DNA from: Amorphophallus konjac
Taxonomy: Eukaryota; Streptophyta; Magnoliopsida; Alismatales; Araceae
Length of the DNA: 64,000 nt
Reading direction: 5' to 3'
Assembly: GCA_022559845.1 (NCBI GenBank)
Contig: CM040117.1
Span: 143,534,732-143,598,731 of the forward strand
The notes under the pieces are model-generated. The model made no database searches. It had not been told where the DNA came from and saw nothing but the letters and a program-made list of their open reading frames with translations. Positions 1-11,751 of this stretch are shown here, in pieces; positions within the stretch are counted from its first letter, which is position 1; each line of letters starts with the position of its first letter. The position numbers and the translations under genes were made by a program.

Positions 1-1
1 C

Positions 2-1554
2 GTGGACGCACCTGCCACTCTCCCTGGCACTTTCCACACTAGAAAGCCTTCATACGCCCAGATGATTGTGGCCTCTCATCTACCTCCACGTGTGCCGCTA
101 ACGATGAAGCCCCCTGCCTTCATCGACAGTGGCGAGCCTGCATGTTTCTTCTCCGTGGCAGAATTAAAGCACTCTGAAGGACCCTTGAAGTACACCATTA
201 TAGCCAAGTGTTCTTATTGGAGGACCTCTTTTTCAAAAATCAAATCATGCCTCTCCCAGAGGCTGCAGTTATCGGCTGGTTTCACTATTAGTGGGCTTAA
301 CCCACGACACATTCTGCTCTGCTTTGTGGAGGAAGAGGATTTCTTGAAAGTCTTGTTGCGTAAAAACCTTTACATCAAAGGGTTTCTATTCACGTTTTTC
401 CGTTGGACGGCTGATTTTGATTATGCAGCGGATCCTAGTTCTCTTCCTGTCTGGATTGGCCTCCCCATGCTGCCGGTGAATTTCTACAATGAGGATTTTC
501 TGCGCTCCATTGCGGGAAACCTGGGACTTGTTCTAAGGATCCATGATTGCACTCTAGCCTAGACTCTGATGTAGGAGGCATTAATCTGTATTGAGCTTGA
601 TATTTCCAAGCCTCGCCCAGAACGGATTTGGATTGGTTGTGGGTCTGATGGCTTTTGGAAGAAGATTAATTACCATCGGGTTCCTGCTCTCTGTGGGTTT
701 TGCCACAAGCTTGGGCATCTTACTGCTAATTGTTCTAGAAAATTGAAAAGGGAGGCTTCTAAGTTGGATCCCGCCATTGATTCCGGCCTTACAACCCGCC
801 AAGATAGGCCTCTTGTTGAGCCGAAGCATGCTGCTGCCTGGCGGCAAGTGGCTGGCCGTGGCCATCGGCCAAGCCTAGGTGAGTCGATGTCCAAAGGAAT
901 GAAACCTTTGCTGGAATCGAATTCTTTTGGCCCTCTGCAAATTCAGGAGAACGTTGGCCTTCCATCGGTTTCAATACGGGTCCTTGCTGCGATGGATGGA
1001 TGGAGAAGTCGAATGTTTCCGAACTGATTTGCACTGAGGTGTTACGGCTATCGACCCTGGCCCTGATGGGGTCTTAGCTAGGTCGTATGGCACTTGTTTA
1101 GATAGCGTCAGTGAGCCTCCTGTTCCCCAGGAGGCTGCCCCGGTCATTGCTATTGGAGACATTCCTACTGAACATAGTTTTCCTCTAGTTCAAGTGGGTG
1201 TGACCACAGGGGAGGCTCAGGCGAGTGGCTTGGGGATGGAATCTTTGACGGCGGGGGATAGAGCCGCCTGTGGTGTTGGGTCAGTCGATGACTTCTGCAA
1301 TTTTTGTTCCTCCTTTGTGGTGTTCTGTCTCGGATATCATGTCCATCAAAGGTGGTATCTCTGCTTCTCAAGGCTATTTGTCTTTTATCCCTCATGTGTC
1401 TGAGCTATCTGAGGCCGAGAATTCTATTATGGCTTCTTTGTCCATCTCGGGGGGCCATGGTACTGGTGAGCCCACTCGTATTCTGGAGCGCTCCAGTCTT
1501 CTTACCCGCTCACAGGCTAAAATTGCGGGGGAATCTCAATCTCGATCTCAATGA
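2..1554 (+). pseudogene. LINE ORF1: DUF4283 / zinc-knuckle RNA-binding protein, broken
   Basis: Residues about 35-180 of the first open segment (2-562) match the plant LINE DUF4283 pattern, including a PVWIGLPMLP-like stretch. In-frame TAG codons at 560 and 572 interrupt the frame. The same frame then continues into a CCHC zinc knuckle (CX2CX4HX4C, codons 692-733). This frame closes at 1025-1027. A different frame is open from 1270 to 1554 and ends in a serine/arginine/glutamine-rich tail, so at least one frameshift lies between about 1020 and 1270. In the family this protein binds LINE RNA and forms the ribonucleoprotein particle. The 5' start may lie outside the window. Confidence 0.75.
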
Positions 1555-4500
1555 TTAGTCCTCTTCTGGTTTGGAATATTCAAGGCATTGGTAATAAGCC
1601 TTCTCAATGATGCTTGCGTCGTCACTGTCAGAAGTATGACGTGCATATGGTTGCAATTTCGGAACCAAAAAGTTGTACAACCAGGGCACAAGGAATTATG
1701 CAGCGCTTGGGGTTTCATCATTTTGCTGCTAACGGTGATGACCAATCCAAGATTTGGTTGTTCTGGAAAAATAACATACTTTGTACTGTTATTCAATGTG
1801 ATCCGCACTTTATTACTTTGTTGGTGGACACTGGTATGGGTTATAACTATTTCATCACCTTTGTCTATGCTTCGTGTAATCAGCTGGATCGGTGCGCTCT
1901 TTATGATTCTCTCATTGCTTTTGGTGCTCACCATAGGGAGCCCTAGATGATAGGCGGTGACTTCAATACCATTGCATCTCATGTGGAGAAGGTGGGAGGC
2001 AATATGAAATTCCTTAACTCTATGGTTGATTTCCAAGGTTTTATTACCTCAACTGGTCACATTGATGCGGGGTTTAGAGGGAGTTCTTTTAATTGGTCGA
2101 ATAATCAGGCTGGCTCGAATTGCATTCGTGCTCGCTTGGATAGGATCCTAATCAATCATGCTTGGTCCACCAAGTTCCCTGACTGCTATGTTCAGCATCT
2201 CCCTAGGGACCCGTCTGATCACTGCCCTTTGTTGTTATGCTTTGCTAATCCAGCGGTTAAACCTTCTACGTTTATTTTTTAGCAGATGTGGACTACTCAT
2301 GAGGACTTCTTATGTATTGTAAAACATGTTTGGGATTCGACCACGCTGCCACACCCCAATCTTCTTTATGTTTTGCAACACAAGCTTAAGGTTCTGAAGG
2401 TCTATCTCAAAGACTGGAATAAAAGATGTTTTGGTGATGTTTTTCAGAGTATTATAGTTGCAGAAGATAATTTACTTAGAGAGCAGTGTCAGTATGATGT
2501 CGATCCTTTTGTGCAGAACCGATGCTCTCATCAGTCCGCCGAAGCTCAGCTACGTCAAGCTTTACACCGAGAGGAGTTGTTTTGGTTTCAGAAGGCTAGG
2601 GTGCAGTGGTAGGTTGTTGGTGATCACAACACCAAGTTTTATCACCAAGTTGCTCAAGGTCGACGGCGGCACAATTTTATCTCCCGGATTAAGCTATCGG
2701 ATGGGAGTTGGTGTGATGATCATGCAATTTTGGCCAGGGAGGTAGTTGGCATTTTTCAGGAGCAATTATGTTCTGCACCACACTCATTTAACGGCAGTCT
2801 TCTTGATCTCATTCTCCACCTTATCAATGATGATGAAAATCACAGTTTGGCAGGGATTCCTACTAAGGAAGAAATTAGGGAGGCGGTTTTTTCCATGAAT
2901 GCTAATAGCTCACCCGGACCGGATGATTACACAGGGTGTTTCTTCACTTCAGCGTGGGATATCATTGAGCAGGATGTCACTCATGCTGTTTAGGGATTCT
3001 TTCGGGGCTTTCCCCTCCCCCAAGGTGTGACCTCCTCCATCATAGCTTTGATTCTGAAAAAGGTCTCTCCTACTACTTTTGCTGATTATCGGCCTATTAG
3101 CCTTTGCAACTTCAGCTACAAGATTATCTCGAAAATTATTGCTAGTTGGTTGTCCAACATATTACATTGGATTACTTTGCCCCAGTAGTGTGCTTTTGTG
3201 AAAGGTCGTCACATTGTGGATAATGACTCCTTGGCTAGAGAAATGATGCATGAGCTGAACAGGAAGAGCAGAGGTCATAATGTCATTATTAAGTTAGACA
3301 TGGCTAAGGCATATGATCGGTTAGAATGGGATTTTCTCTTAGAGGTGCTCAAGTGGTTTGGCTTCTCTACTACTTTCTATTATCTCCTTGCAGCCTTATT
3401 GTATAATTGTTGGTTCTCTGTTGCGTTTAATGGATCCCTCACTAGTTACTTTCATTCAACCCGGGGTGTCCGTCAAGGGGTCCCACTAGCTCCTGCACTC
3501 TTTATCATTGATGCTGAGGTTTTGAGCAGAGGACTTGGTCATAATTTTGAGAACGGTTGTGTGTAGTTCTTCAAGGTGCCTCGAGCTTGCCAACCTTTAA
3601 CCCACCTTCTTTATGCCGATGACACGCTTATTTTCACTAATGGTCATGCTTCCTCCATTCGAAATTTGACCCAATTCCTATCTAGGTATCAGAATTCTTC
3701 TGGTCAATTAATGAACGCTAGTAAAAGTTGCTTCCTTATTGCGGACAAGGCCCCTCCGTCTGCGAGGTCTAGCATTCAGAGGATGACCGGGTTTGTGCAC
3801 AAGTGTACATATTTTACTTATCTGGGGCTTCTAATATTTGTTGGTAGGAGAAAGGTGGTGTACTTTAAGTATTTAATTGATAAGATCACTGCTAAAATTC
3901 AAGGCTGGCAGTCTAAGTTGTTGGCGCAGGCCGATAGAGTTATGCTCATTAAGTCTATCATCTGCTCTATTCCTATCTATGTGGCCAGTGCTTCATTTAT
4001 CCCCGCCTCTGCGATTGGTTGTATCAATCAACTATGTGCCAACTTCTTGTGGGGTGTGGCAGACGGCAAGAGCCACCGATGGTGGGTGGCCTGGCATACC
4101 ATCAACCAACCGCTTGCTGTGGGTGGATTGGGGATTTGGTCTTTGGGGGATTTGCAGGTTTCTTTGACTATGAAGCAGCTCTGGACTATACTCTCGGATT
4201 CCTCGCCTTGGAGCCCTTTTGCTCAGCGTAAATTTTTGAATGGTAAACACTTTAGTTGTTGCACTACTCCTTTTCCAATTGGCGTTAGGCGAAGTGTTTT
4301 TTGTAAGGCGAAGGAGCTCCTTCTACAGGGCATGAGGTGGATTGTCTTTGATGGGAGCATGACGGATTTCCTGCATGATACTTGGTCTGGCAGGCGACCT
4401 CTTATGGATTTTGTCTCCCAGCATTCTTTTCCCTCAGTTTCGGTGAGGGCAACTTTGATTGATCGTGCTCACCCAGTTTGGTCCTTGTTGTCCCTGCCTC

Positions 4501-5681
4501 CCTCGGTTATGGGTGAGTTGCTTCCTTTCCAACTGGTGTGGACGCCTACCTTGAGCGAGGCATTTTCTGTGAAGTCCGACTTTTAGTTGGCCACTGATCG
4601 TGGCACGCCTTGCCATCCTTTTGAGGAGCTGTGGCACCTTGGTCTGCTGTTGAGGGCGACGCTCTTTGGCTGGAGGTTGCTCCACAATGCGGTGTTGGTG
4701 AATGCCGTAGTGATTGACTGCGGGACCCCCTTGGCTTCAAAGTGCTCTTTTTGTGTGGTTTCTCTTGATTTTGAAAGTGCCAATCACCTCTTCATTCATG
4801 GTGAGCTGGGTAAGTTCTTCTGGGATCGGCTTGACTCTGTGTGGCACCTTTCCTTTGACCCCACTCTTTCTATTGTGGATCGTATGAAGTAGTTGTTTCA
4901 GCAATGCAATATTTGATGCCCTGCTAGTTTTGTGTCCATTTACCTTCTGCTGAGGGTGATCTGGACCATATGGAAAAGCAGATGTAGCTGATGGTTTGAA
5001 GGGGTCTTGGTGGTTCCTGCAAGGAGCGCTTCGCTGATTCTAATTTCTTTGTAGGAAGCCTATAAACTCCAATGGTTTAAGATTAGGCCTAATTCCCAGG
5101 GGATGTAGGTTCTGGCAAAGCTCGCTCTCTCCTACTTGCATAAACAGCCGGTGCCCATTAGCTTATGTTGGCGACCCTCGGAGCGGGGCTTTGTGCTTAA
5201 TGTTGACAAAGCTTCTAAAGGGAATCCTGGACCTTGTGGAGGGGGTGGTTGCATTCGTGATTCTGCTGGCAAATTTCATTTTTGTTTCTCTTATTACTAT
5301 GGTCAGGGCGCCAATATTATGGCCTAATGCAGGGCATTACTTGATGGTATGCGTCTTGCTCTACAGTACCATTTTCCTATTTCATTGATCTATTCAGATT
5401 CACAAGTGCTTGTTCAATTGTTGAAGGCTGGTTCTAAACCCCCTTGGTCCATTCTTCCTGGGTGGGACTCTTTTCTTAGCATAACCTGCCAGCTCCGTGC
5501 TCCGATCCTTCACTGTTATAAGGAATGCAACCACGTGGCAGATGCTCTAGCTGGTGTTGCGATGGTAGGGGAGAGCAACTCTGAGTTTCTTTGTTGGCGC
5601 TAGTTGCCTTGGCAAGCTAGAGGTGCTATTGTAGTTGATGCAGCAGGCTTGCCTTCTTTTAAAGCTTTTCGCCCTAGATGA
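1551..5681 (+). pseudogene. LINE ORF2: endonuclease-reverse transcriptase-RNase H, 15 premature stops, no frameshift
   Basis: One frame can be followed from ATG 1551 to TGA 5679-5681. Domains in order: AP-like endonuclease (GGDFN at 1953-1967; SDH of the DPSDHCP block at about 2214); reverse transcriptase (KLDMAKAYDRLEW near 3295, RGVRQGVP near 3460, catalytic YADD at codons 3612-3623); zf-RVT (Cys/His-rich, about 4620-4860); RNase H (NVD...GNPGP near 5200, SDSQ near 5400, CNHVADALA near 5530). In-frame stops are TGA at 1608, 4914 and 4989; TAA at 5325; TAG at 1944, 2280, 2610, 2991, 3186, 3564, 4584, 4890, 5052, 5106 and 5601. The intact protein would nick target DNA and reverse-transcribe the element. 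I see no indel that breaks the frame. Confidence 0.9.
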
Positions 5682-6097
5682 TATGCTTGTTGGGCCGGCC
5701 TTTTCTTGCCGTGTTGGGCCCTGAATGCGTCGATGAGCAGTGTGTGCCGAAGGGTGCCGGGAAGACATAGTGTCGATGCCGCCTATCAGCGCATCGACGC
5801 ACTGAGCATGCCCAGACAGCTGATATGATCTATTGCGTCATCACAGGGAGGGCGCAGCGTCGACGCAACTGATGTCAATGGTTGGCCCAACAATTTCTTC
5901 TATTTCTGTGGTTTGCTTAGCTTTGCTTAGTCTGCTGTGTATTCAGGGGTATGCCCCGGTGATGTGTAAGACTTTTATTCTTATGTTAATAACATTTTCT
6001 TCTGTGTGGTCCAAAGGTGGAGTGAGTCCATTCCCTTCCTCTGGATACGGGGTGCACTCTCCCTTCGTTTGCACACAAGAGATTTCCTTTAAAAAAA
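5682..6097 (+). other. LINE 3' UTR with paired GCGTC-type motifs
   Basis: This non-coding tail follows the ORF2 stop. It contains two pairs of GCGTCRACGC-like decamers: starts at 5770 and 5791 (21 bp apart) and at 5835 and 5857 (22 bp apart). Only the copy at 5857 is a perfect palindrome. The same paired arrangement recurs in the LTRs of elements C and D. The tail ends in seven A residues at 6091-6097. Confidence 0.6.
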
Positions 6098-7332
6098 CAT
6101 ATAAGATCTATTATATTCATTTTCTTATAAATATTAAAAATTATTCTATCCTATTAGATTTCCTTCGCATTCATAGTATCTGTACAATCCAATGAAATTG
6201 TGATTAGCTTTACATAAAAAAAATCGACTATCTCAAATCTTAAAAGATCACATATCTATAGAACACACGTCTATAAGAAGCTTAACTTAGTCTATCACAT
6301 AGGCGCAAAAATGATCAACTATCTAACTTTATCTTTGACTATCTTAAAGCTATCTTTAATTCCTCGCCTATGTTCTTATGTCTTTGATAGTTGCAGTTCA
6401 ACGCCTATATCAAATATTACTTAGTCGATGATGTAAATTAAAATGCACTAATTAATTAACTATGTTAGATAAAAACAAAAATGGTCTATCGACTATAATA
6501 ATAATTTTCAAATTTCAAATGCATTAAATGTAAAACATGCAACATTTATTACTACCCATACATCATATGGATAAACATGTTATCTTCATTTCCTGTACTA
6601 TGAAATACACTTGACTGAGGACCTAGAAAGGTCAGTTTCTATATTCTATTTCAGGAAGAAATAGACGGGAAAGAAAATGACGAAAGACAGTGTTCCAAGA
6701 ATTGGGCTATCCTCGGTAGGGTTGGCTGCTGTCTTTTTGCATTAAAAAAAAGACCATATCTCTCAGATAGGAAGTTCTCTCTATGAGCAACTGTGTTGAA
6801 AAGGACTATATCTCTCAGATAGTAAGATCTCTTGGTGAACAGCTACACTTTCCAAGAAATACACAAAGTCTCTCTCCAACATATATAATGATGTATCTAA
6901 CAGAAAAATCACACAAGTGAGGACTATATATATGAGCATGGAAGCTGAACAACTGTAGAAGGAGATTATAAGAGCGAAATGCAACTAAGGGTGCATATGA
7001 ACCAAGTTAGCAAGCGAGCAACCTAGTGAATCCTAGCCTCCAGCACAAGTGCACATAGCCAAGAGTTGAGAGAAAAATATGTCAAATCCTTCCTCAGTCG
7101 AAACTACTTTGCGTGATCAAGTGAAGAAGAAATAGTCGTGTGATTCTTCAGCTGCATTCTCTCTTGCTCTTTCACAAAAGCCTTTCATGACATCTATATC
7201 CTTTGACTTAGAACCTGTAGGAGGTCAGTATCTTGTGGTTTGCCAGATACCTGTGAAATCAGTTGAGAGTCTAGTTGAGTGAATGCTCGTGGTGTGGTCA
7301 AACACCTGATAAAAAATAGTTAGGACTCTTGA
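6098..7332. other. Unassigned AT-rich DNA between the LINE and element A
   Basis: No convincing coding region is seen. A direct repeat of about 34 bp built on 'atatctctcagatag' occurs at 6747-6780 and 6799-6832. A TATA-like run lies near 6925. The last five bases (7328-7332, cttga) are the left target-site duplication of element A. The 7090-7330 part may be the remnant of another retroelement, but I could not assign it. Confidence 0.4.
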
Positions 7333-9659
7333 TGATGGGGGCATCCCTTGCCCTTTACATTTTTTTGAGGCTCAGAATATTCGCCGACATGTGCCATTGT
7401 GTTCATCTTAATTTTCTGAGTCTAGTCATGTAATTTTCTTATTTTATGAGAGTCATAGTTATATTTCATTTTTATTTGAGTCTAGTACGTAGGTTAGGTA
7501 GTCATTTACTAAGTTGATTGTCTTTAGGTTGGTTAATGGGCCCAATTAAGGGTGACTGGGCCCAGGGCCCCCCCATTTCCCCTTGGTTTGTTGTCATTAG
7601 TCCTAAAGTCAGGGACTTATTGCAAAATGTGGGATTCCTATAAATAGGACCCCAATCCCCCATTTGAGAACTAATGGATAGTTGAGAAAAAAATTGGAAA
7701 TCCAATTTGCTTATTTCTTGGAGTGAGAAGCTCCCTTCCTCTCTCTCTCTCTCTCTCTAAAAGGGGCGACCCCTTCTTTCACCTTCCTTTTCCCACCTCA
7801 GCTCCACCTTAACCCCTCCCCACTTGCCACATCTTCACACCCTTCCACCTCCCTAGAAACATTGACTATCTCATTTATCCCCTCCTTCTTCCAAGGTACA
7901 CTTTCACATTCCCTAGGCAACTCTCCATTCTCCCACACACCTCTTCACCATCCCCAAGCAACCATTCCCGTCTCCAACACACCCTTTCCCCTCCCCAAGG
8001 CCACATTAACCACCCACCATTAACCAAATTCAAACCCCTTTCCCTCCCTCCTTGCCAACCTGCGCCCTCCACCTCTCTCCCTCTCTATCCAGGCCGCAGC
8101 CCCCTCTCTCCCACCCTAGCTTCTGCCCCAGCAGCCCCCACACCCCCTCCATCACCCTTAGACCCCTCCAGCAACATCCCACAAGCCCCAGACCCCATCC
8201 CCCTGCCATCTGGTCGCCCACCCCATCACCACATCTACCATCCTCCACCTGCAGTTCCCAGGTCGCAGGCACCAGATCTGGTGCCCTGTTGCAGAGTCTG
8301 CTACATCTTCATCCTGCAACTTCTGATAGTGTATCATATACTATTGGAAAGATCATCAAAGCAGCTTCTCAAGCGAGGTGGTCTCGCCATCATCCGACAT
8401 CTGAGCTGCCCGGGAGAACCATTCTCCCTCGACTGCGCAAAGTTACTCGAGCAGGGAACCTAAGCCCGAGTGCAGACGTGACCACGGCCGCTCCTGTGTG
8501 AGTTTGGACGTGATTCTTTGGCTGAGATTTTCTCCTCTAAGTCCTCTACCAGACCCAAGAAGTAGGGCACCATTTATATCTCAAGTAACAGATTTCCAAA
8601 TTTTCTCCCCGGAGTGCGCAGGTCAGCTTCTCCTGAACCAGATCTGACCCTCCCCACCATTCTAGTTCTCGTGGTCTACTCCAACCTTTTCTGGCGACCC
8701 CGTTGGTCCTTGATCAAATAGGACTTGACCACAATCACAACGACACCAACCTTGCCTTCATCGGACTTCTGGAGAGTTCATGGTAGCCACTTCTTCCAAC
8801 AGAAGTAGTCTAGGATAGTCCGAGCCAGGTCCGACCAGCCCTGGTCCCGACCCCGCCTCGGCCACCTTCGGCATCCTAAAAATCTCCAAAAATTCAGACG
8901 TCCTCCTGAGCCAACCCAGGAAGTTTTGGAACCAGTTTCATCCTCATCAGAGCTCGGTGGAGTCCGTGGCGGCGCCGTCATCGACTCCCTATCAGGCAGT
9001 TCCAGAAGCGGAAAGAACCAGCAACGATCGCCGACTCGGCCAATGTAGTTCTTTCCCACCACCGCCTGGCCGACATAAAGCCCCTCCCTATGGGAGGTAG
9101 TGTTTGAATGTACATTCATTTCCCCACCCCTAGTTCCACCCCCTTGCAAGGTGCGTAGTACTTGTATTAGCAGGTTGGTAGTCCAAGCTACATCGATGTA
9201 GCGTGCGGGAATTGCCCACGCTTCCACACTCACCTCATCTCCGGCCGGGATCGACGTCTTCATGCCTATCAGGTGAGCTCCCTGAACACATTTCTTTGCT
9301 GGAATTGTCTTGCTTAGTTTAGTATTGCTTCTGGTTGATCTGTCGACAGAGAGTGAGCACTTGATCCGAAATCGATCAAATTGAGTGTCCACCGCGGAGT
9401 GAGTTGTGAGAGAGCACACCCTACAACCCACGCCCTTGGCGTGCTGGCCACCCGCGAGGTTGGGCATCACGGACCCTTAGCGGTTCAGCCTAAAGCTAGC
9501 CGAATCCCCCGGAGCATCAAGGTCCCACCTCGGACCCTCAACACTATCGCCGATTCACCTTTCAGACCTGAGTATGCCAAACGTGAGTGAGTCCGCTTGT
9601 GTGACATCGCCATGTCCATTGCATTGCTTACAATCTAGGTCTTAGGTCATTTCACATCA
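7333..9659 (+). repeat. Element A 5' LTR
   Basis: The LTR is 2327 bp with TG...CA ends. It contains a TATA-like box (ctataaatag, 7638-7647), a CT microsatellite (about 7738-7758), and a long C-rich tract (about 7760-8260) that creates spurious proline-rich ORFs. Its partner is at 32061-34389. Confidence 0.93.
7638..7647 (+). promoter_or_regulatory. TATA-like box in element A 5' LTR
   Basis: The sequence ctataaatag lies about 300 bp into the LTR and is conserved in the 3' LTR at 32369-32378. The homologous position in the related element B reads ctatatatag (12059-12068 and 28776-28785). Conservation across four LTRs supports a core-promoter role. Confidence 0.6.
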
Positions 9660-9661
9660 AA

Positions 9662-9673
9662 TGGTATCAGAGC
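9662..9673 (+). promoter_or_regulatory. Element A primer-binding site (initiator Met-tRNA type)
   Basis: tggtatcagagc starts two bases after the 5' LTR. It is the standard plant PBS complementary to the 3' end of initiator methionine tRNA and marks the minus-strand primer site. Confidence 0.92.
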
Positions 9674-9741
9674 AAGTTCACAACATGTCCCTATCAAGTT
9701 GGTCCTAGGGCACATTTGCATTCATCAACCGGTGCGTCATC

Positions 9742-10770
9742 ATGGCTACCCCTCTTTGGTCAATTCCATACAACTCGGCCCTCTACAAGGGTCCGATCGA
9801 CCCACTACTCTTGGACATCATTTTAGAAGAGGACCTTCGCTTTGATGGGTCGAGCCCTAGTGCCTGCCTAAAGTTGGAGGCTATCGTGGAAAAACACTTT
9901 GAGAGGACTATGGTATATGGGTCCGAAAGAGTCACCAAAGCAAAGGAAGAGTGGCGATGCATAGTGAGCCTTAGAGGGATTATGAGGGAAGAGCCCATAT
10001 ACTCATGGGAAGAGATGAAGATAGAACTTAGGAAGATCTACGCTCCCCGACCTTCCCCTTCCTACTCGGAGAACCGTAGTCCAAGGAGCACTCCCACTCC
10101 TCCTTTCGATCTTGGTGTGTCACCCATGCCCAACATGGCCACTTCATACGAATCATACCCCGCCACCTTCTCCATGAGTCATAACCCCCGGGTAAACCAA
10201 GATCGCGTTCACTTGGGGCTCCTACAAATCAAAACCCCCGCTTTTGATGGACGCCACGATCCAAGCTACTACCTAGAGTGGGAAACTTCGGTGGACCAAT
10301 TATTTCAATGCTACTCCATGACCGAAGGAGAGAAGGTGAACCTAGCCAACATGCACCTATCAAAGAGAGTTAGCGATCATTGGTCAATTGTTGAGTGTAT
10401 AAGGAAGCTCCGTGGACAAGCCTCAATTGCCACTTGGGAGGAAATGAAGACCGAACTTAGGAAAGCTTACGCTTCCCCAAGGGGCCCTACCACCCCACCA
10501 TCCCCTCAATGCCAACCCAAGACCTCCCTTAGGGCCCAAATTCCACCACTCCCAATAATTCCAACCCCGATCACCACCACCAACTCTCCCCAAATCCAAG
10601 GTCGACCCACTTCCATCCCTCCACAACCGGCCGATCCCAAGGGCAATAGACCCCTAGCCGACCTAGTTTCCCCCATGAGGGCCACCAACCCCCAACCCAA
10701 AGTCACTCACCCAACCCTCACCATTCAAACCCAAGTAGACCCCGTGTCCACCCCTCCACCAAGGCCATGA
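9742..10770 (+). CDS. Element A gag-like protein with two capsid-like modules
   Basis: This 342-residue frame starts 83 bp after the 5' LTR at an ATG (MATPLWSIPY). Two successive modules end in almost the same block (WEEMK-ELRK-YA), near residues 92-105 and 232-248. Each begins with a FDG motif, as in retrotransposon gag capsid domains, so the N-terminal half looks like a duplicate of the second. Only the second module has a homologue visible in element B (14918-15504). The C-terminal third is proline-rich and no zinc knuckle is seen. The frame closes at TGA 10768-10770, close to where the next frame opens (about 10793), which suggests a single frameshift in a once longer polyprotein. Confidence 0.7.
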   Translation: MATPLWSIPYNSALYKGPIDPLLLDIILEEDLRFDGSSPSACLKLEAIVEKHFERTMVYGSERVTKAKEEWRCIVSLRGIMREEPIYSWEEMKIELRKIYAPRPSPSYSENRSPRSTPTPPFDLGVSPMPNMATSYESYPATFSMSHNPRVNQDRVHLGLLQIKTPAFDGRHDPSYYLEWETSVDQLFQCYSMTEGEKVNLANMHLSKRVSDHWSIVECIRKLRGQASIATWEEMKTELRKAYASPRGPTTPPSPQCQPKTSLRAQIPPLPIIPTPITTTNSPQIQGRPTSIPPQPADPKGNRPLADLVSPMRATNPQPKVTHPTLTIQTQVDPVSTPPPRP

Positions 10771-10792
10771 CGGCCACCACACCTCAACCTAA

Positions 10793-11751
10793 ACCCCCTT
10801 CTCCAATCTACACTACTCAAGCACCTTTGGCCCCCACAACACCATCTTCCCCGATAAGGGTCACACCTCCCAAGTCCGCCAACCCAATCCTCCTCACCGA
10901 ACCTATATCCTAGTCCCTACCCCAACTCTACCCTGTCCTAGGCCTCCACTGCTTTCACTCCCAACCCCATCCCAAGTCCGACCTCGCTCACCACCCCAGG
11001 TGCGCCATGCGCCAGCTATCACCAAACCACCCACCATAGATCCTCTAACCCCATTGGCATTAGAAGAAGTGGCCCACACACTCGGCTACGTGGGGAAAAA
11101 TGCCCCTCCAGACGCTATCCCCACTATGGAGACCACCCATGTCCAAGTTGAAGAAGAAACCTTACACGGTGGTCTTAACCTTATACCACCCCCTCTAGTT
11201 GGGGCCGAGCTCATCTTAGGAGAATCCCTTGTTAGTTGGCTAAAAGAGAACCCAATTAGAGAGATCATGATCCATGTTTGCCCTCCCATGGAGGTAGACC
11301 TCCCCATAGTATCATTTCCCTCCAATCACACCACAATCCAATCATCCTACCAAGTAGAGACCCTAGGGGATCTTCTTAAGGGCTTAGCATGGCAAATAGA
11401 GTTCACGAGCATGCTGGCCATGGTGACCAACCAATTTAGGAGCCTTGACCTCCTAAACCTTTGTGTCGGGTCTATCACCTCAATTTGCACTATTGGTTGC
11501 TACACTAGCGACCTTCTATTATTCCTCCCCACACCCGATAAACCCGATCTTCTCCTCAATTTGGAGCTTATTATCTCTGGTAGGAAGCCAAGCCATCCCC
11601 TCATGGTCGACCCACTCACCAAAGACTTTGGCCCAATTATTTCATTAGAGGAGGATGATCCACCACCAATTGAGGACCTTGAGGACATAGAGCTCCTCTC
11701 CCTTAGTAACCCATTTTATGAACCCTTTGACCCCTTCCTTTGGGAGCTCGG
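10793..11751 (+). pseudogene. Element A accessory polyprotein, N-terminal part, split by element B
   Basis: The frame is open from about 10793. After a proline-rich leader it encodes roughly 210 residues that are about three-quarters identical by eye to element B (within 26700-27320). Shared blocks include LVGAELILGE, YQVETL-DLLKG, CTIGCYTSDLLLFLP, PDLLLNLEL, an acidic LEEDDPPP stretch and NPFY-PFDPF. I recognise no known domain. Element B inserted at codon 11750; with B and one ctcgg duplication removed, the frame continues without a stop into 30830-32063. Conservation of this block in two diverged families that lost pol suggests it mattered for the elements. Confidence 0.65.

Larger units (their letters stand above)
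1..6097 (+). mobile_element. L1-type LINE (non-LTR retrotransposon), 5' truncated by the window
   Basis: ORF1 (DUF4283 plus CCHC knuckle) and ORF2 (endonuclease, reverse transcriptase, zf-RVT, RNase H) lie in the order typical of plant L1-type LINEs. ORF1 appears to end at a TGA (1552-1554) that overlaps the ORF2 ATG (1551-1553), a stop-restart layout. The 3' end is placed at a short A-run (6091-6097), the only poly(A)-like tract downstream. No target-site duplication can be checked because the 5' end lies outside the window. Both ORFs carry many stops, so this copy is not autonomous. The 3' boundary is approximate. Confidence 0.85.

Noticed and set aside
1551..5681. TAG reassigned as a sense codon in the LINE
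   Set aside because: Neighbouring elements use TAG as a normal stop and plants have the standard nuclear code; methyl-cytosine decay explains the bias better.
8052..8501. Proline-rich ORFs in the LTRs of A and B (also 12180-12620, 28809-29376 and others)
   Set aside because: They come from C-rich LTR leaders, are not aligned between LTR copies, and lie upstream of the PBS.
9662..9673. tRNA-like sequence near LTR ends (also 14112, 18633, 37147, 49929)
   Set aside because: Only 12 nt matching the 3' end of initiator Met-tRNA: primer-binding sites, not tRNA genes.
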